64,000 bases of DNA from Sphingobium chungbukense (GCF_001005725.1 NZ_LBIC01000012.1:124001-188000); one strand, 5' to 3'; positions 19,582 through 27,958 are shown, counted from the stretch's first letter. Made by a program: numbers and translations. The notes: a model not told the origin generated them from the letters alone.

Positions 19582-19727
19582 GGGGAGTTAGTAAACCGAT
19601 AGCTCGGTCCCTACGACCTTTAGGCTGGAGAGCCCTGGACATGCGTCGCAGGCTCCCCGACCATAGGGTCAGGGATGTGTGGGCTGCAACGGACAGTCCA
19701 ACCGGCTATTCGGGGTTACTAAGCCCC
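19582..19727. ncRNA. Rod-like structured element, candidate small RNA or MITE
   Basis: The 429 bp between the DUF5818 gene and tRNA-Lys has no credible gene, but two arms are imperfect inverted repeats. The left arm is 19582-19607 (GGGGAGTTAGTAAACCGATA...) and the right arm is 19702-19727 (CCGGCTATTCGGGGTTACTA...). They share GGGG, TTAGTAA, CCG, ATAG and CGG in register. Inside, GAGCCCTG (19629-19636) can pair with CAGGCTC (19649-19655) as an apical stem. The whole folds as one long interrupted hairpin. The strand of any transcript is unknown, and no resemblance to a named RNA is claimed. Confidence 0.4.
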
Positions 19728-19876
19728 AGAACCGTGCGTGGCGGCTCCGAGGTCTCTATCGGCCAAGGAGAGGGCGGAGGCAACACATTCCGTCCGAGCG
19801 AGCGCAAAGGCGCAGAAATCCAACAAAAAAGGGAGCGTGCGCCGAAACGGCAAAACCGACATGCGATCATTGCCGC

Positions 19877-19907
19877 ACCGTCCGAATTACCGTCTTTTTC
19901 GGACGGT
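19877..19907. other. 9-bp perfect stem-loop downstream of tRNA-Lys
   Basis: ACCGTCCGA (19877-19885) and TCGGACGGT (19899-19907) are perfect complements around a 13-nt loop that itself holds a second ACCGTC, allowing an alternative shorter hairpin. It lies 36 bp past the 3' end of the minus-strand tRNA, where a terminator would be expected, but no U-run follows. Confidence 0.35.
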
Positions 19908-19942
19908 AGCGAAAGACGACTTCGGTAAGTGGCTGAGATATA

Positions 19943-20018
19943 TGGTGAGCCCTGCTGGATTCGAACCAGCGACCTACTGATTAAAAGTCAGTTGCTCTAC
20001 CGACTGAGCTATGGACCC
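19943..20018 (-). tRNA. tRNA-Lys (anticodon UUU)
   Basis: Read on the minus strand the 76 nt begin GGGTCCATAGCTCAGTCGGT. The D-stem is GCTC/GAGC and the anticodon loop is CTTTTAA flanked by ACTGA/TCAGT. The T-arm is GCTGG-TTCGAAT-CCAGC, and the CCA end is encoded at 19943-19945. The acceptor stem contains one G-U, one U-G and an apparent A-A at the innermost pair. Anticodon TTT assigns lysine. No integrase or attachment-site duplication was seen beside it. Confidence 0.95.
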
Positions 20019-20081
20019 TGCTGCCGATCACATTCCCTATTTCCGGGCGGCTAAGCGGCTTTTGAAAGCCACGCAGGGGGA

Positions 20082-20177
20082 CTAGCCGTTGTAGCGTTTC
20101 ATTTCAAGGGCACAAATTGGGCACATTCTTGCCTCTGGATCGCGCGGCTCGATGCCCGCGTGTACAAGCCTCGACAT
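20082..20177 (-). CDS. Very short ORF with C-x2-C motif (31 aa), doubtful
   Basis: Frame MSRLVHAGIEPRDPEARMCP... ending ICALEMKRYNG then TAG, with a C-P-I-C pair that could bind metal. It lies between tRNA-Lys and the pcaF stop. There is no clear ribosome site, so it may be a remnant C-terminus of a lost gene rather than a gene. Confidence 0.25.
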   Translation of the reverse strand: MSRLVHAGIEPRDPEARMCPICALEMKRYNG

Positions 20178-20268
20178 GACGATCTGCGAGGTTTCCGGGA
20201 GCGTCGAAAGCTCGCAATGAAGCTGAGAGCCGGCTGCGCCGGACGAGCTCGATTTTCTAGTAAGGCGA

Positions 20269-21477
20269 TCACGTCCTTTCGATTGCCAGCGCCAGCCCCA
20301 TGCCGACCCCGATGCAGAGCGTGGCGAGCCCGCGCCTGCCGCCGATCTTTTCCAGCTGATGCATCAGCGTCATGGCGAGGCGTGCGCCCGACATGCCCAG
20401 GGGATGGCCTAGAGCGATGGCGCCGCCATTGGGGTTCACATGGGGCGCATCGTCGGCCAGCCCAAGGCCGCGCATCACCGCAATCCCCTGCGACGCAAAC
20501 GCCTCATTGAGTTCGATGGCGTCGAAATCGTTGATGGAAAGGTTCAGGCGGGCCAGCAGCTTCTGCGTGGCGGGCAGGGGGCCGATGCCCATCACCCGCG
20601 GCTCTACGCCGACGGATGCCATGCCGAGGATGCGCACGCGGGGCGTCAGTCCATGGGCCTTTGCCGCCGCCTCGCTCGCCACGATTATCGCCGCTGCGCC
20701 GTCGTTAATGCCCGACGCATTGCCCGCCGTGACCGTGCCATTGGGGCCGAAGAGGGGTTTCAGTTTCTGCAGCGCCTCGACGGTGGTGTCGGCGCGGGGA
20801 TGCTCGTCCGCGGCGAACTCCACTGTCTCGCCCCTCTTCTTGCCGGGGATGGCGACAGGCACGATCTCCTCCGCGAAGAAACCGCTGGCCTGCGCGGCGG
20901 CGGCGCGTTGCTGGCTGCGCAGGGCAAAGGCGTCCTGATCCTCGCGGCTGATGCCATGATCCTGCGCCACATTCTCGCCCGTGCGCGGCATCGTCTCCGT
21001 GCCGTAGAGCGCGTCGAGTGCCGGGTTGACGAAACGCCAGCCCATGGTGGTGTCTTCCAGCTTCTGGTTCCGACCGAAGGGACTGTCGGATTTGCCCATG
21101 ACGAAGGGCGCGCGGGTCATGCTCTCCACGCCGCCCGCGATGGCCAGCGCCATCTCATCCGACCGTATCGCCCGCGCCGCCGCACCCACCGCCTCAAGTC
21201 CCGAGGCGCAGAGGCGGTTCAGCGTCACGCCCGGAACGCTGTGGGGAAGTCCCGCCAGCAGCAGGCTCATCCGCGCGACGTTGCGGTTGTCCTCCCCTGA
21301 CTGGTTCGCGCAGCCGTAGAAGACCTCTTCGATGGCCGCCGGGTCGAGGCCCGGGTTGCGCTCGATCAGCGCCTTCATGGGCAGCGCGCCGAGGTCGTCC
21401 GCGCGAACCCGCGACAGGCTGCCACCATAGCGGCCGATGGGCGTGCGGACGGCGTCGCAGATGAATGCTTCGGTCAT
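20269..21477 (-). CDS. pcaF: 3-oxoadipyl-CoA thiolase
   Basis: Cleaves 3-oxoadipyl-CoA with CoA to succinyl-CoA and acetyl-CoA, the last step of the 3-oxoadipate pathway. It has 402 residues with the thiolase signatures: nucleophile Cys90 in VTLNRLCASGLEAVGAAARA, NPNGGAIALGHPLGMSGARL with the catalytic histidine, and the C-terminal LATLCIGVGMGLALAIERT. It is a PcaF rather than a generic acetyl-CoA acetyltransferase because it follows pcaIJ by 4 bp at the end of the benzoate operon and begins MTEAFICDAVRTPIGRYGGS, as PcaF proteins do. Confidence 0.93.
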   Translation of the reverse strand: MTEAFICDAVRTPIGRYGGSLSRVRADDLGALPMKALIERNPGLDPAAIEEVFYGCANQSGEDNRNVARMSLLLAGLPHSVPGVTLNRLCASGLEAVGAAARAIRSDEMALAIAGGVESMTRAPFVMGKSDSPFGRNQKLEDTTMGWRFVNPALDALYGTETMPRTGENVAQDHGISREDQDAFALRSQQRAAAAQASGFFAEEIVPVAIPGKKRGETVEFAADEHPRADTTVEALQKLKPLFGPNGTVTAGNASGINDGAAAIIVASEAAAKAHGLTPRVRILGMASVGVEPRVMGIGPLPATQKLLARLNLSINDFDAIELNEAFASQGIAVMRGLGLADDAPHVNPNGGAIALGHPLGMSGARLAMTLMHQLEKIGGRRGLATLCIGVGMGLALAIERT

Positions 21478-21481
21478 GCTC

Positions 21482-22117
21482 TTATCCTTCGAGGGGCAGG
21501 CCGGTCAGTTTGCGGATGTCTTCGAGGGACAGGCCGTCAACCAGTTCGATCACCCGCGCACCCTCCGCGCCGACGCTGAACACGCCGAGGTCGGAGTAGA
21601 CGCGGCTGACGCAGGCAAGGCCGGTCAGCGGATAGGTACAGGCCTCGACCAACTTGGACTCGCCCGATTTGGTGAGGAGGTCCATCATGACGAAGGTCTG
21701 CCTGGCGCCGATGGCGAGGTCCATCGCGCCGCCCACGGCCGGGATCGCACCCGACTCGCCCGTGTGCCAGTTGGCGAGATCGCCATGGACTGACACCTGA
21801 AACGCGCCCAGCACGCAGATATCGAGATGGCCGCCGCGCATCATCGCGAAGCTGTCCGCATGGTGGAAGAAGGCGCCGCCGGAGAGCAGGGTGACGGCCT
21901 GCTTGCCCGCGTTGATCAGCTCCCAGTCCTCCTCGCCCGCAGCCGGGGCGGGCCCCATGCCGAGCAGGCCGTTCTCGCTCTGGAGGAAGATGTCGCGTTC
22001 CTGCGGGAGGTAATTGGCGACCTTCGTCGGCAGGCCGATGCCCAGGTTCACATAGGCGCCCTCGGGAATGTCGCGGGCGACGCGCTCGGCCATCTGGTCA
22101 CGATTGAGGCGGTTCAT
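21482..22117 (-). CDS. pcaJ: 3-oxoadipate CoA-transferase subunit B
   Basis: The beta chain of the succinyl-CoA:3-oxoadipate CoA-transferase. The 211-residue protein carries the active-site glutamate in DIFLQSENGLLGMGPAP and the glycine-rich INAGKQAVTLLSGGAFFHHA stretch. The ATG overlaps the stop of the A subunit gene (4 bp), as usual for this heteromer. Acetoacetate transferases look alike; the operon context fixes the 3-oxoadipate role. Confidence 0.92.
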   Translation of the reverse strand: MNRLNRDQMAERVARDIPEGAYVNLGIGLPTKVANYLPQERDIFLQSENGLLGMGPAPAAGEEDWELINAGKQAVTLLSGGAFFHHADSFAMMRGGHLDICVLGAFQVSVHGDLANWHTGESGAIPAVGGAMDLAIGARQTFVMMDLLTKSGESKLVEACTYPLTGLACVSRVYSDLGVFSVGAEGARVIELVDGLSLEDIRKLTGLPLEG

Positions 22118-22788
22118 GCGCTTTCCCTCCCGATTTCCACGACCCGCTGGACGAAGATGCCCGGCGTCACGATCACTTCGGGGTCGAGCGCCCCCAGCGG
22201 CACGATATCGCTCACCTGCGCGATGGTCGTCCTGGCCGCCATGGCCATGATCGGGCCGAAGTTGCGCGCGGTCTTGCGGTAGATCAGGTTGCCCCAGCGG
22301 TCGCCCTGCTGCGCCTTGATCAGCGCGAAATCGGCGTGGATGGGATATTCCAGAACATAGTTCCTGCCGCCGATCTCGCGCGTTTCCTTCCCCTCGGCCA
22401 GCAGCGTGCCATAGCCGGTGGGGGTGAAGATCGCGCCGAGGCCCGCGCCCGCCGCCTGAATGCGCGCAGCCAGATTGCCCTGCGGCACCAGCTCCAGCTC
22501 GATGCTCCCGGCGCGATAGGCCGCGTCGAAATGATGGCTGTCGGACTGGCGGGGGAAGGAGCAGATGATCTTCTTCACGCGCCCCTCACGGATCAGCGCG
22601 GCGACGCCTTGCTCCCCATTTCCCGCATTATTGTTGATGATGGTGAGGTCGCCCACGCCGCGCGCGATGAGCGCATCGATCAGCTGGTCGGGCATGCCTG
22701 CGGTCCCGAAGCCCCCGATCATGACGGACGCGCCGTCGTGGATGTCGGCGACGGCTGCCCCAGCCGAATCGAAACTCTTGTCGATCAT
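22114..22788 (-). CDS. pcaI: 3-oxoadipate CoA-transferase subunit A
   Basis: The alpha chain, 224 residues, with the family motif VMIGGFGTAGMPDQLIDALI near residue 22 and NNAGNGEQGVAALIREGRVK after it. It partners the downstream B subunit to activate 3-oxoadipate at the expense of succinyl-CoA. A 135-bp gap containing a stem-loop separates it from pcaD, so pcaIJF may have an additional promoter or be modulated relative to the genes before it. Confidence 0.92.
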   Translation of the reverse strand: MIDKSFDSAGAAVADIHDGASVMIGGFGTAGMPDQLIDALIARGVGDLTIINNNAGNGEQGVAALIREGRVKKIICSFPRQSDSHHFDAAYRAGSIELELVPQGNLAARIQAAGAGLGAIFTPTGYGTLLAEGKETREIGGRNYVLEYPIHADFALIKAQQGDRWGNLIYRKTARNFGPIMAMAARTTIAQVSDIVPLGALDPEVIVTPGIFVQRVVEIGRESA

Positions 22789-22831
22789 GGTCCTTCATTT
22801 CCCAATTTGAGCGGTGAGATACGGCTAGACA

Positions 22832-22868
22832 GGGAGGGGCGCTCGTAGGGATGTTGCGGCTCCCTCCC
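22832..22868. other. GC-rich stem-loop between pcaD and pcaI
   Basis: GGGAGGG (22832-22838) pairs with CCCTCCC (22862-22868), extended by a GC step with one bulge, around a loop of roughly 23 nt. There is no U-run on the minus strand, so it is not a standard terminator; mRNA processing or attenuation inside the operon is possible. Confidence 0.3.
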
Positions 22869-22923
22869 ACCATCACGACATCCGCCTTCTGGATCGAACT
22901 CCAACATCCTTCGCTCCGGTGTG

Positions 22924-23700
22924 TCATCGTTCAACGAAGGACAACAATGCTGCAGCCAGCGCATCCGGCGCTTCGAGCGGTGCCAGATGGGCCGCTTCGA
23001 GGGCATGATGGGCCGCCCCGGGAATGCGCGCGACCAGATGCTCGCCATGACCTCCATAGGGGGTCGAGCTGTCGCGCGTTCCCGTCACGACAAGCGTAGG
23101 GCAGGCAATGCCCGCAATGCGCGTCGCCAGATCCATGTCGCGGATCGCCGCGCCGCATGCCGCATAGCCCTCGGCGTCCATCGCCAGCAGTTGCCGCCGC
23201 ACCGTCTCGAACAGCGCCGGTTCGGCGGCGTCGGACAGGAAGCGTCCCATGGCGAGGTCCGCAATAGCGGCCATTCCCTCACCCCGGACCTTTGTGATCC
23301 GGTCGTTCCAAGATGCGCTGTCCATCGTCGCGGATGTGCAGATGAGCGCCAGCCGCTCGACCCGGGCGCTCGCGCGCAGGGCTATTTCCATCCCGATCAT
23401 TCCGCCTAGCGAGACGCCCGCGACGGAGAAGCGCTCGATCCCGGCATCGTCCGCCACGGAAAGAACATCCGCCGCCAGACGCTCAAGCGAGACATCGCCC
23501 GCTTCCGTTTTGGAGCCACCATGACCGCGCGTGTCGATCCGCAGCAGCGCGAAATGGTCCCGCAAATACGGCATAACGCCATCCCACAGATCCATGTCGG
23601 TGCCGATGGAATTGAGCAGGACCAGCACAGGCCCCTCATCGCGCCCGTCCCGCCTCCAGTAGAGGCGCGCTCCCGGTACGTCGGTGAAAGCCATGGTCAA
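22924..23700 (-). CDS. pcaD: 3-oxoadipate enol-lactonase
   Basis: An alpha/beta hydrolase of 258 residues that opens 3-oxoadipate enol-lactone to 3-oxoadipate. It shows VLLNSIGTDMDLWDGVMPYL (oxyanion side), RIDTRGHGGSKTEAG and the nucleophile elbow FSVAGVSLGGMIGMEIAL with Ser, plus the late aspartate region VVTGTRDSSTPYGGH and a C-terminal AAHHALEAAH histidine. It joins the catechol branch (catABC) to pcaIJF. The ATG overlaps the ferredoxin stop by 4 bp. Confidence 0.9.
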   Translation of the reverse strand: MTMAFTDVPGARLYWRRDGRDEGPVLVLLNSIGTDMDLWDGVMPYLRDHFALLRIDTRGHGGSKTEAGDVSLERLAADVLSVADDAGIERFSVAGVSLGGMIGMEIALRASARVERLALICTSATMDSASWNDRITKVRGEGMAAIADLAMGRFLSDAAEPALFETVRRQLLAMDAEGYAACGAAIRDMDLATRIAGIACPTLVVTGTRDSSTPYGGHGEHLVARIPGAAHHALEAAHLAPLEAPDALAAALLSFVER

Positions 23701-24014
23701 TCCTCCGGAGCGATAACGATGCGCAGGCCGTCGAGCGCAGAGCTCATTACGATCTGGCAGGACAGGCGCGAATGCGCGCTGCGATGGTCCGAGGAATCGA
23801 GGAGATCGTTCTCATCCTCCCCCGGCGCGCCGGTCGCCGCAAGCCATGCCTCGTCCACGAAGACATGGCAGGTCGCGCAGGAACAGCATCCCCCGCACAT
23901 GGCGAGAAGCTCGTCGAAGCCATTGTCGCGAATGGCCTCCATGACGGAGGCGCCTTCGCGGGCATCGACGGGGGTTTCGTCACCGGCGCGGTTGACGACG
24001 ATCAGTTGTGGCAC
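23697..24014 (-). CDS. Adrenodoxin-type [2Fe-2S] ferredoxin, probable electron donor of benzoate dioxygenase
   Basis: A 105-residue ferredoxin with cluster cysteines C40-x5-C46-x2-C49 in LLAMCGGCCSCATCHVFVDE and C86 in SRLSCQIVM. This is the adrenodoxin/putidaredoxin pattern rather than the plant type fused in BenC. It sits between benD and pcaD, where a reductase gene benC would be expected. It must accept electrons from a ferredoxin reductase encoded outside the window. An extra cysteine (C43) lies inside the cluster loop. The electron-donor role is inferred from position. Confidence 0.88.
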   Translation of the reverse strand: MPQLIVVNRAGDETPVDAREGASVMEAIRDNGFDELLAMCGGCCSCATCHVFVDEAWLAATGAPGEDENDLLDSSDHRSAHSRLSCQIVMSSALDGLRIVIAPED

Positions 24015-24037
24015 TGCGAATAGTCCTGTCTGTTACG

Positions 24038-24841
24038 TCAGCCGATATCGCCGCCGGCAACCGGCAGGATCGACCCCGTGATATAGCTGGCCTCATCGGA
24101 CGCCAGAAACAGGATCGGCGCGATCTGCTCCTCCAGCGTGCCATAGCGTTTGACGAAGGTGGAGGAGGTCACCTGCTCCACCGCCTCGGCCATCCACGCC
24201 TGTTCCTGCGCAGTGTCGCCCGCGGCATTGCGAGGAACGCGGCGGGGCGGGGCGCTGGTGCCGCCCGGCGCGGTCGCGACGACGCGGATGCCCGCCTCGC
24301 CATATTCCATCGCCAGCGCCTGCGTCAGGCCGTTGATCCCGCCCTTCGCCGCCGAATAGGGGACCCGGCGGATGCCGCGCGTGGCGTTGGACGAGACATT
24401 GACGATGGTCCCGGCGCCCTGCTCCAGCATCGCCGGCAGCACCGCATGGCAGCAATAGAGCGTCGGCATCAGCGAGCGACGGATTTCCGCATCAATCTGC
24501 GCCGGTTCGAACTGGGCATAGGGCCGCATCCGGATCGCGCCGCCCACATTGTTTACCAATATGTCGATGCGGCCGAAGGCGGCGAGGGCGGCGGCAACCG
24601 CCTCCGCCGCGCCTTCATGGGTTTCAAGGTCGCACTGCACCGAGACGGCCTTGCCTCCGCCCGCGACGATCTCCGCCTCTACCTCGGACACGAAGTCCGC
24701 CCGGTCAATCAGGACCAGGCTCGCGCCCTCCGCCGCCGCGCGGGTGGCGACACCGGCGCCGATGCCCTGCGCTGCACCGGTGACGATCATCACCTTGCCC
24801 GCGAACCTCTGCGAAAAGATCAAGCCGCGCTCCTCAGACAT
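24038..24841 (-). CDS. benD: 1,6-dihydroxycyclohexa-2,4-diene-1-carboxylate dehydrogenase
   Basis: A short-chain dehydrogenase that re-aromatises and decarboxylates benzoate cis-diol to catechol with NAD. The NAD loop is VTGAAQGIGAGVATRAAAEG, the catalytic Ser/Tyr/Lys are in IVNVSSNATRGIRRVPYSAA KGG, and the BenD-specific stretch VVATAPGGTSAPPRRVPRNA is clear. ATG 24841 (267 residues) is taken because it overlaps the benB stop by 8 bp; an upstream in-frame ATG at 24874 lies inside benB. XylL is the closest alternative. Confidence 0.92.
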   Translation of the reverse strand: MSEERGLIFSQRFAGKVMIVTGAAQGIGAGVATRAAAEGASLVLIDRADFVSEVEAEIVAGGGKAVSVQCDLETHEGAAEAVAAALAAFGRIDILVNNVGGAIRMRPYAQFEPAQIDAEIRRSLMPTLYCCHAVLPAMLEQGAGTIVNVSSNATRGIRRVPYSAAKGGINGLTQALAMEYGEAGIRVVATAPGGTSAPPRRVPRNAAGDTAQEQAWMAEAVEQVTSSTFVKRYGTLEEQIAPILFLASDEASYITGSILPVAGGDIG

Positions 24842-25349
24842 GATAGACGTCGATGACCTGATGGATATAGTCATCCTTCAGGACGATCTTCTTCTTCAGG
24901 ATGACAGGCGCCTCCCCCAACACGTCCAGCGTCAGGAAATTGGCGCCAAAAAACTGCGCCGTCTGCTGATAGCGGTGGCTCAGCGTGTGCCAGTTATAGC
25001 GCAGGTCGATCTGGTCGGCGCGGCGCTCCAGTATCTCGACATTCGCGATGAAGTGCGCCGTGCGCGCCTCGGGCGTGCTGGCCGAAGAACGTTCCGTCTT
25101 CAGGCGATAGACCCGATCCTCCAAACCCCGGCGATTGCCATAATAGATCAGCGAAATCTCGGTCTGGGGATTGGTGGTCAGTGCGTCATCGTCCGTCCAT
25201 GCGGGCATCCAATATTCCGCATTCTCGGCATAGCATGACAGCCAAGCGTCGAAGTCGCGGTCGTCCAGCAGCCGCGCCTCCCGATAGAGGAAGGCGCAGA
25301 TGTCGGCATGGGAGAGCGCCGCGCGCTCCGTTTCGAGAAGCGCGCTCAT
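24834..25349 (-). CDS. benB: Benzoate 1,2-dioxygenase, small (beta) subunit
   Basis: The structural beta subunit of the ring-hydroxylating oxygenase, 171 residues of the NTF2-like cone fold, with LDDRDFDAWLSCYAENAEYW and MPAWTDDDALTTNPQTEISL then IYYGNRRGLEDRVYRLKTER. The stop and start overlap its neighbours (4 bp with benA, 8 bp with benD), supporting coupled synthesis. Confidence 0.93.
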   Translation of the reverse strand: MSALLETERAALSHADICAFLYREARLLDDRDFDAWLSCYAENAEYWMPAWTDDDALTTNPQTEISLIYYGNRRGLEDRVYRLKTERSSASTPEARTAHFIANVEILERRADQIDLRYNWHTLSHRYQQTAQFFGANFLTLDVLGEAPVILKKKIVLKDDYIHQVIDVYHV

Positions 25350-26695
25350 TCGGCGGCCTCCGCCAGCGGCTGCGCGTCCTTGGCAAGGCCATCCAGCAGG
25401 ATCTGTGCCCAGAATTCATGCTGGCGCACGAACAGCCCTTCATCCTCGCTCCGCTCGCTTGACAGCAGCGGGTTCATGCCCATGGTCCGGGCATTGCTGT
25501 CCGGCCCTTCGATCCAGCGGGTGGCGCCACGGCTGAGATCGTTCCACAGTTCGCCCGCGCCTTCATAGGCCGACTGGCAGCTGCGGAATTCCTCCAGGTC
25601 GTCGGGCGTGCCCATGCCTGTGACGTTGAAGAAATCCTCATATTGCCGGATGCGATGCGCGCGGTCTTCCGCGGTCTCGCCCCTGGGCGCGTAGCAATAG
25701 ATGGTGACTTCCGTGGTGTGCACGTCGATGGGGCGCACCATGCGGATCTGCGTCGAGAACTGATCCATCAGGAACACATTGGGATAGAGCGCCAGATTGC
25801 GCGTCTGCTCTAGGATCACCTTTGCCTTGGTCACGCCCAGGCGCTCCTCCAGCTGGTCCTTCAGGTTCCAGACCGGACGGACCTCCGGGTTCAGCACCTG
25901 CGTCCAGAGCAATATATGGCCATGTTCGAAGCCATAGACGCCGCTTGCCGGAGCCCGCGACCAGCCATTGGCGTCAACCGCCTTCGTTCCGCCCTCTGCG
26001 CGACGGCCCATGGTGGACTGGTAATTTTCGTGAACGGAGCTGACGTGATAACCATCGCAGCCGTTCTCCATCTGCATCTTCCAGTTGCCGTCGAACGTAT
26101 AGGTGGAGCTGCCGGTCAGCACTTCCAGCCCTTCCGGCGCCTGATCGACCATCTGGTCGATAATGACCTTCGTCTCGCCCAGATGGTCCTCCAGCGAGAG
26201 AACGTCATGGTTCAGCGAGCCGAAGATGAAGCCGCGATAGCTTTCCACTCGCACGCGGGTCAGATCGTGCGAGCCATCATTGTCGAAGCTGTCGGGATAG
26301 GCACCGGTGCTTTCGTCCTTGGCCTTGAGCAGCTTGCCGTCCGTCTTGAAGCTCCAACCATGGAAGGGGCAAACATAGAGCGGCTGGTTGCCACGCTTGC
26401 GGCGGCAAAGCTTCGCGCCACGATGGGCGCAGGCGTTTACCACGCAGTTGAGGCTGCCGTCCTTCGCGCGGTTCAGGATTACCGGTGTGCGGCCGATCCA
26501 TGCCGTCAGATAGTCGTTCTTCTTCTCGATCTGGCTTTCATGGGCGAGATAGACCCAATTGCTCTCGAAGATATATTTCATCTCCAGCTCGAACAGCTCG
26601 GAATCGGTGAAGACATCGCGGCGGCACCGGAAGATGCCACTTTCAGGATCGTCGACCACGGCGGTCGCGACACGCTGCATCAGATATTCATGCAT
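25346..26695 (-). CDS. benA: Benzoate 1,2-dioxygenase, large (alpha) subunit
   Basis: The catalytic subunit, 449 residues, that adds O2 to benzoate to form the 1,2-cis-diol. The Rieske ligands are C89 and H91 (VVNACAHRG) and C109 and H112 (YVCPFHGWSF). Mononuclear iron residues lie in QMENGCDGYHVSSVHENYQ (D-x-Y-H-x4-H pattern). ATG 26695 has GGGAGAG upstream; the frame is open further upstream but runs into catA. The gene follows catA by 25 bp. Toluate dioxygenase is an alternative, but the pathway neighbours are those of benzoate. Confidence 0.94.
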   Translation of the reverse strand: MHEYLMQRVATAVVDDPESGIFRCRRDVFTDSELFELEMKYIFESNWVYLAHESQIEKKNDYLTAWIGRTPVILNRAKDGSLNCVVNACAHRGAKLCRRKRGNQPLYVCPFHGWSFKTDGKLLKAKDESTGAYPDSFDNDGSHDLTRVRVESYRGFIFGSLNHDVLSLEDHLGETKVIIDQMVDQAPEGLEVLTGSSTYTFDGNWKMQMENGCDGYHVSSVHENYQSTMGRRAEGGTKAVDANGWSRAPASGVYGFEHGHILLWTQVLNPEVRPVWNLKDQLEERLGVTKAKVILEQTRNLALYPNVFLMDQFSTQIRMVRPIDVHTTEVTIYCYAPRGETAEDRAHRIRQYEDFFNVTGMGTPDDLEEFRSCQSAYEGAGELWNDLSRGATRWIEGPDSNARTMGMNPLLSSERSEDEGLFVRQHEFWAQILLDGLAKDAQPLAEAAE

Positions 26696-26720
26696 GATAG
26701 TCTCTCCCAATGGCCCGCGA

Positions 26721-27638
26721 TCAGGCAGTCTCGCTCTCAGGTTGCGCGGCGACTTCGGCGCGCTTGCGGGCAGAGAAGCCCTCGCCAGCGGCATCGGCTG
26801 CACGCTGCAGCTGGAAGTCAAAACCGATGTAAGCGCTCTCGCCCTGACGGTTGGGGACGGGGAGCAGGCCATCGCGCGTGCCGAAAGCGAAATCGTCTGC
26901 CGCGAACGGATCGTCGCCGAAGTTGATCTGCGTCGTCAATGTGCGATAGCCAGGCGCCTCGACGAAGAAGTGGACATGCGCCGGGCGATTGCCATGGCGG
27001 CCCAGCGCCTTCATCAGACGATCCGTCGCACCCTCGGGCGGCACCGAATAACCATGCGGCATCTTGGAGTGGAAGGCGTAGCGGCCATCGTTGCCCAGCT
27101 TGATGCGGCGGCGGTTGTTAAACGGTGTCTGCTCGCGCGTCGGGTCGAAGTGCGAGTACCAGCCCTGGCTGTTGGCGTGCCAGACATGGACGATGGCATT
27201 CTGCACTACTTCGCCATCGGGGCCGGTCAGAATGCCGGACATGTACAGCGTGTCGGTGTCGTCCTCGTCATCGGACAGGTTCACATCGCCCTCGACCAGC
27301 GGCGCGCCTTCGACATAGAGCGGCCCCTCGATGGTACGCGGAGTCCCGCCTGACAGGCCTGCCTCAGCGTCCTTGGCATCCATGTAGAGGTCGAGGAAAT
27401 GCTCCAGACCCGTGCCAGGAACGATCAGGCCGAATTCGGGTGCGCCCTGCTGGAAGAAGTTGATCGCGCGCCAGAACTCGCTCTCGTCGATGTCATATTT
27501 GACGATGACGGTCATGATCGCCTCGATCAGGTCGCGGGCGATGCCCTTGAGCCGGACGTCGCCATCGCTGGAGGTCACGCCGGCGGCGCGGTCGAGCAGA
27601 TCCTGAACAGGTGCGGACTTGATGAAATCGAGGTTCAT
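26721..27638 (-). CDS. catA: Catechol 1,2-dioxygenase
   Basis: An intradiol dioxygenase of 305 residues converting catechol to cis,cis-muconate. The N-terminal helical dimer domain (1-100) is followed by the catalytic domain, with the first tyrosine ligand in TIEGPLYVEGAP, the second in MPHGYSVPPEG and the two histidines in RPAHVHFFVEAPGYRTLTTQ. It is separated from catC by 28 bp and from benA by 25 bp, in the same operon. Confidence 0.96.
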   Translation of the reverse strand: MNLDFIKSAPVQDLLDRAAGVTSSDGDVRLKGIARDLIEAIMTVIVKYDIDESEFWRAINFFQQGAPEFGLIVPGTGLEHFLDLYMDAKDAEAGLSGGTPRTIEGPLYVEGAPLVEGDVNLSDDEDDTDTLYMSGILTGPDGEVVQNAIVHVWHANSQGWYSHFDPTREQTPFNNRRRIKLGNDGRYAFHSKMPHGYSVPPEGATDRLMKALGRHGNRPAHVHFFVEAPGYRTLTTQINFGDDPFAADDFAFGTRDGLLPVPNRQGESAYIGFDFQLQRAADAAGEGFSARKRAEVAAQPESETA

Positions 27639-27666
27639 TAGCCTCTCCTCTGGTTTATATTGGCTT

Positions 27667-27957
27667 TTAGCTGTCGTCGTCGCGGATGGACGAGGGGTGA
27701 CGGCACAGCGGCGTCACGCGCACGTCCATGTAGGGATAGAGCGGCAGGGCCATCAGCAGGTCGTGAAGCTCTGCGTTGCTCTCCACGTCGAAGATGCTGA
27801 TGTTGCGGTACTGGCCCACGATGCGCCAGATGTGGCGCCATTTGCCGGAGCGCTGGAGCTCGTGCGAATAGGCCTTTTCGGCGGCCTTGCGCTCCTCGAA
27901 CACGGCCATGTCGGTATCCGGAGTGACGATCACATCCATTTCGACCTGAAAGAGCAT
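27667..27957 (-). CDS. catC: Muconolactone delta-isomerase
   Basis: A 96-residue ferredoxin-fold isomerase converting muconolactone to 3-oxoadipate enol-lactone. It starts MLFQVEMDVIVTPDTDMAVF and contains SGKWRHIWRIVGQYRNISIF and LHDLLMALPLYPYMDVRVTP, all strong CatC features. ATG 27957 lies one base after the catB stop, with its ribosome site GGAGG inside the catB end. A much longer frame is open upstream, but it is antiparallel noise over catB. Confidence 0.96.
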   Translation of the reverse strand: MLFQVEMDVIVTPDTDMAVFEERKAAEKAYSHELQRSGKWRHIWRIVGQYRNISIFDVESNAELHDLLMALPLYPYMDVRVTPLCRHPSSIRDDDS

Positions 27958-27958
27958 A

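Noticed and set aside
19943..20268. tRNA-Lys as integration site of a genomic island
   Set aside because: No integrase gene and no duplicated tRNA 3' end were found; the accessory DNA begins 10 kb away.
21482..22788. Acetoacetate or acetate CoA-transferase instead of PcaIJ
   Set aside because: The sequence alone would allow it, but the fit between pcaD and pcaF in a complete catechol operon makes 3-oxoadipate the likely substrate.
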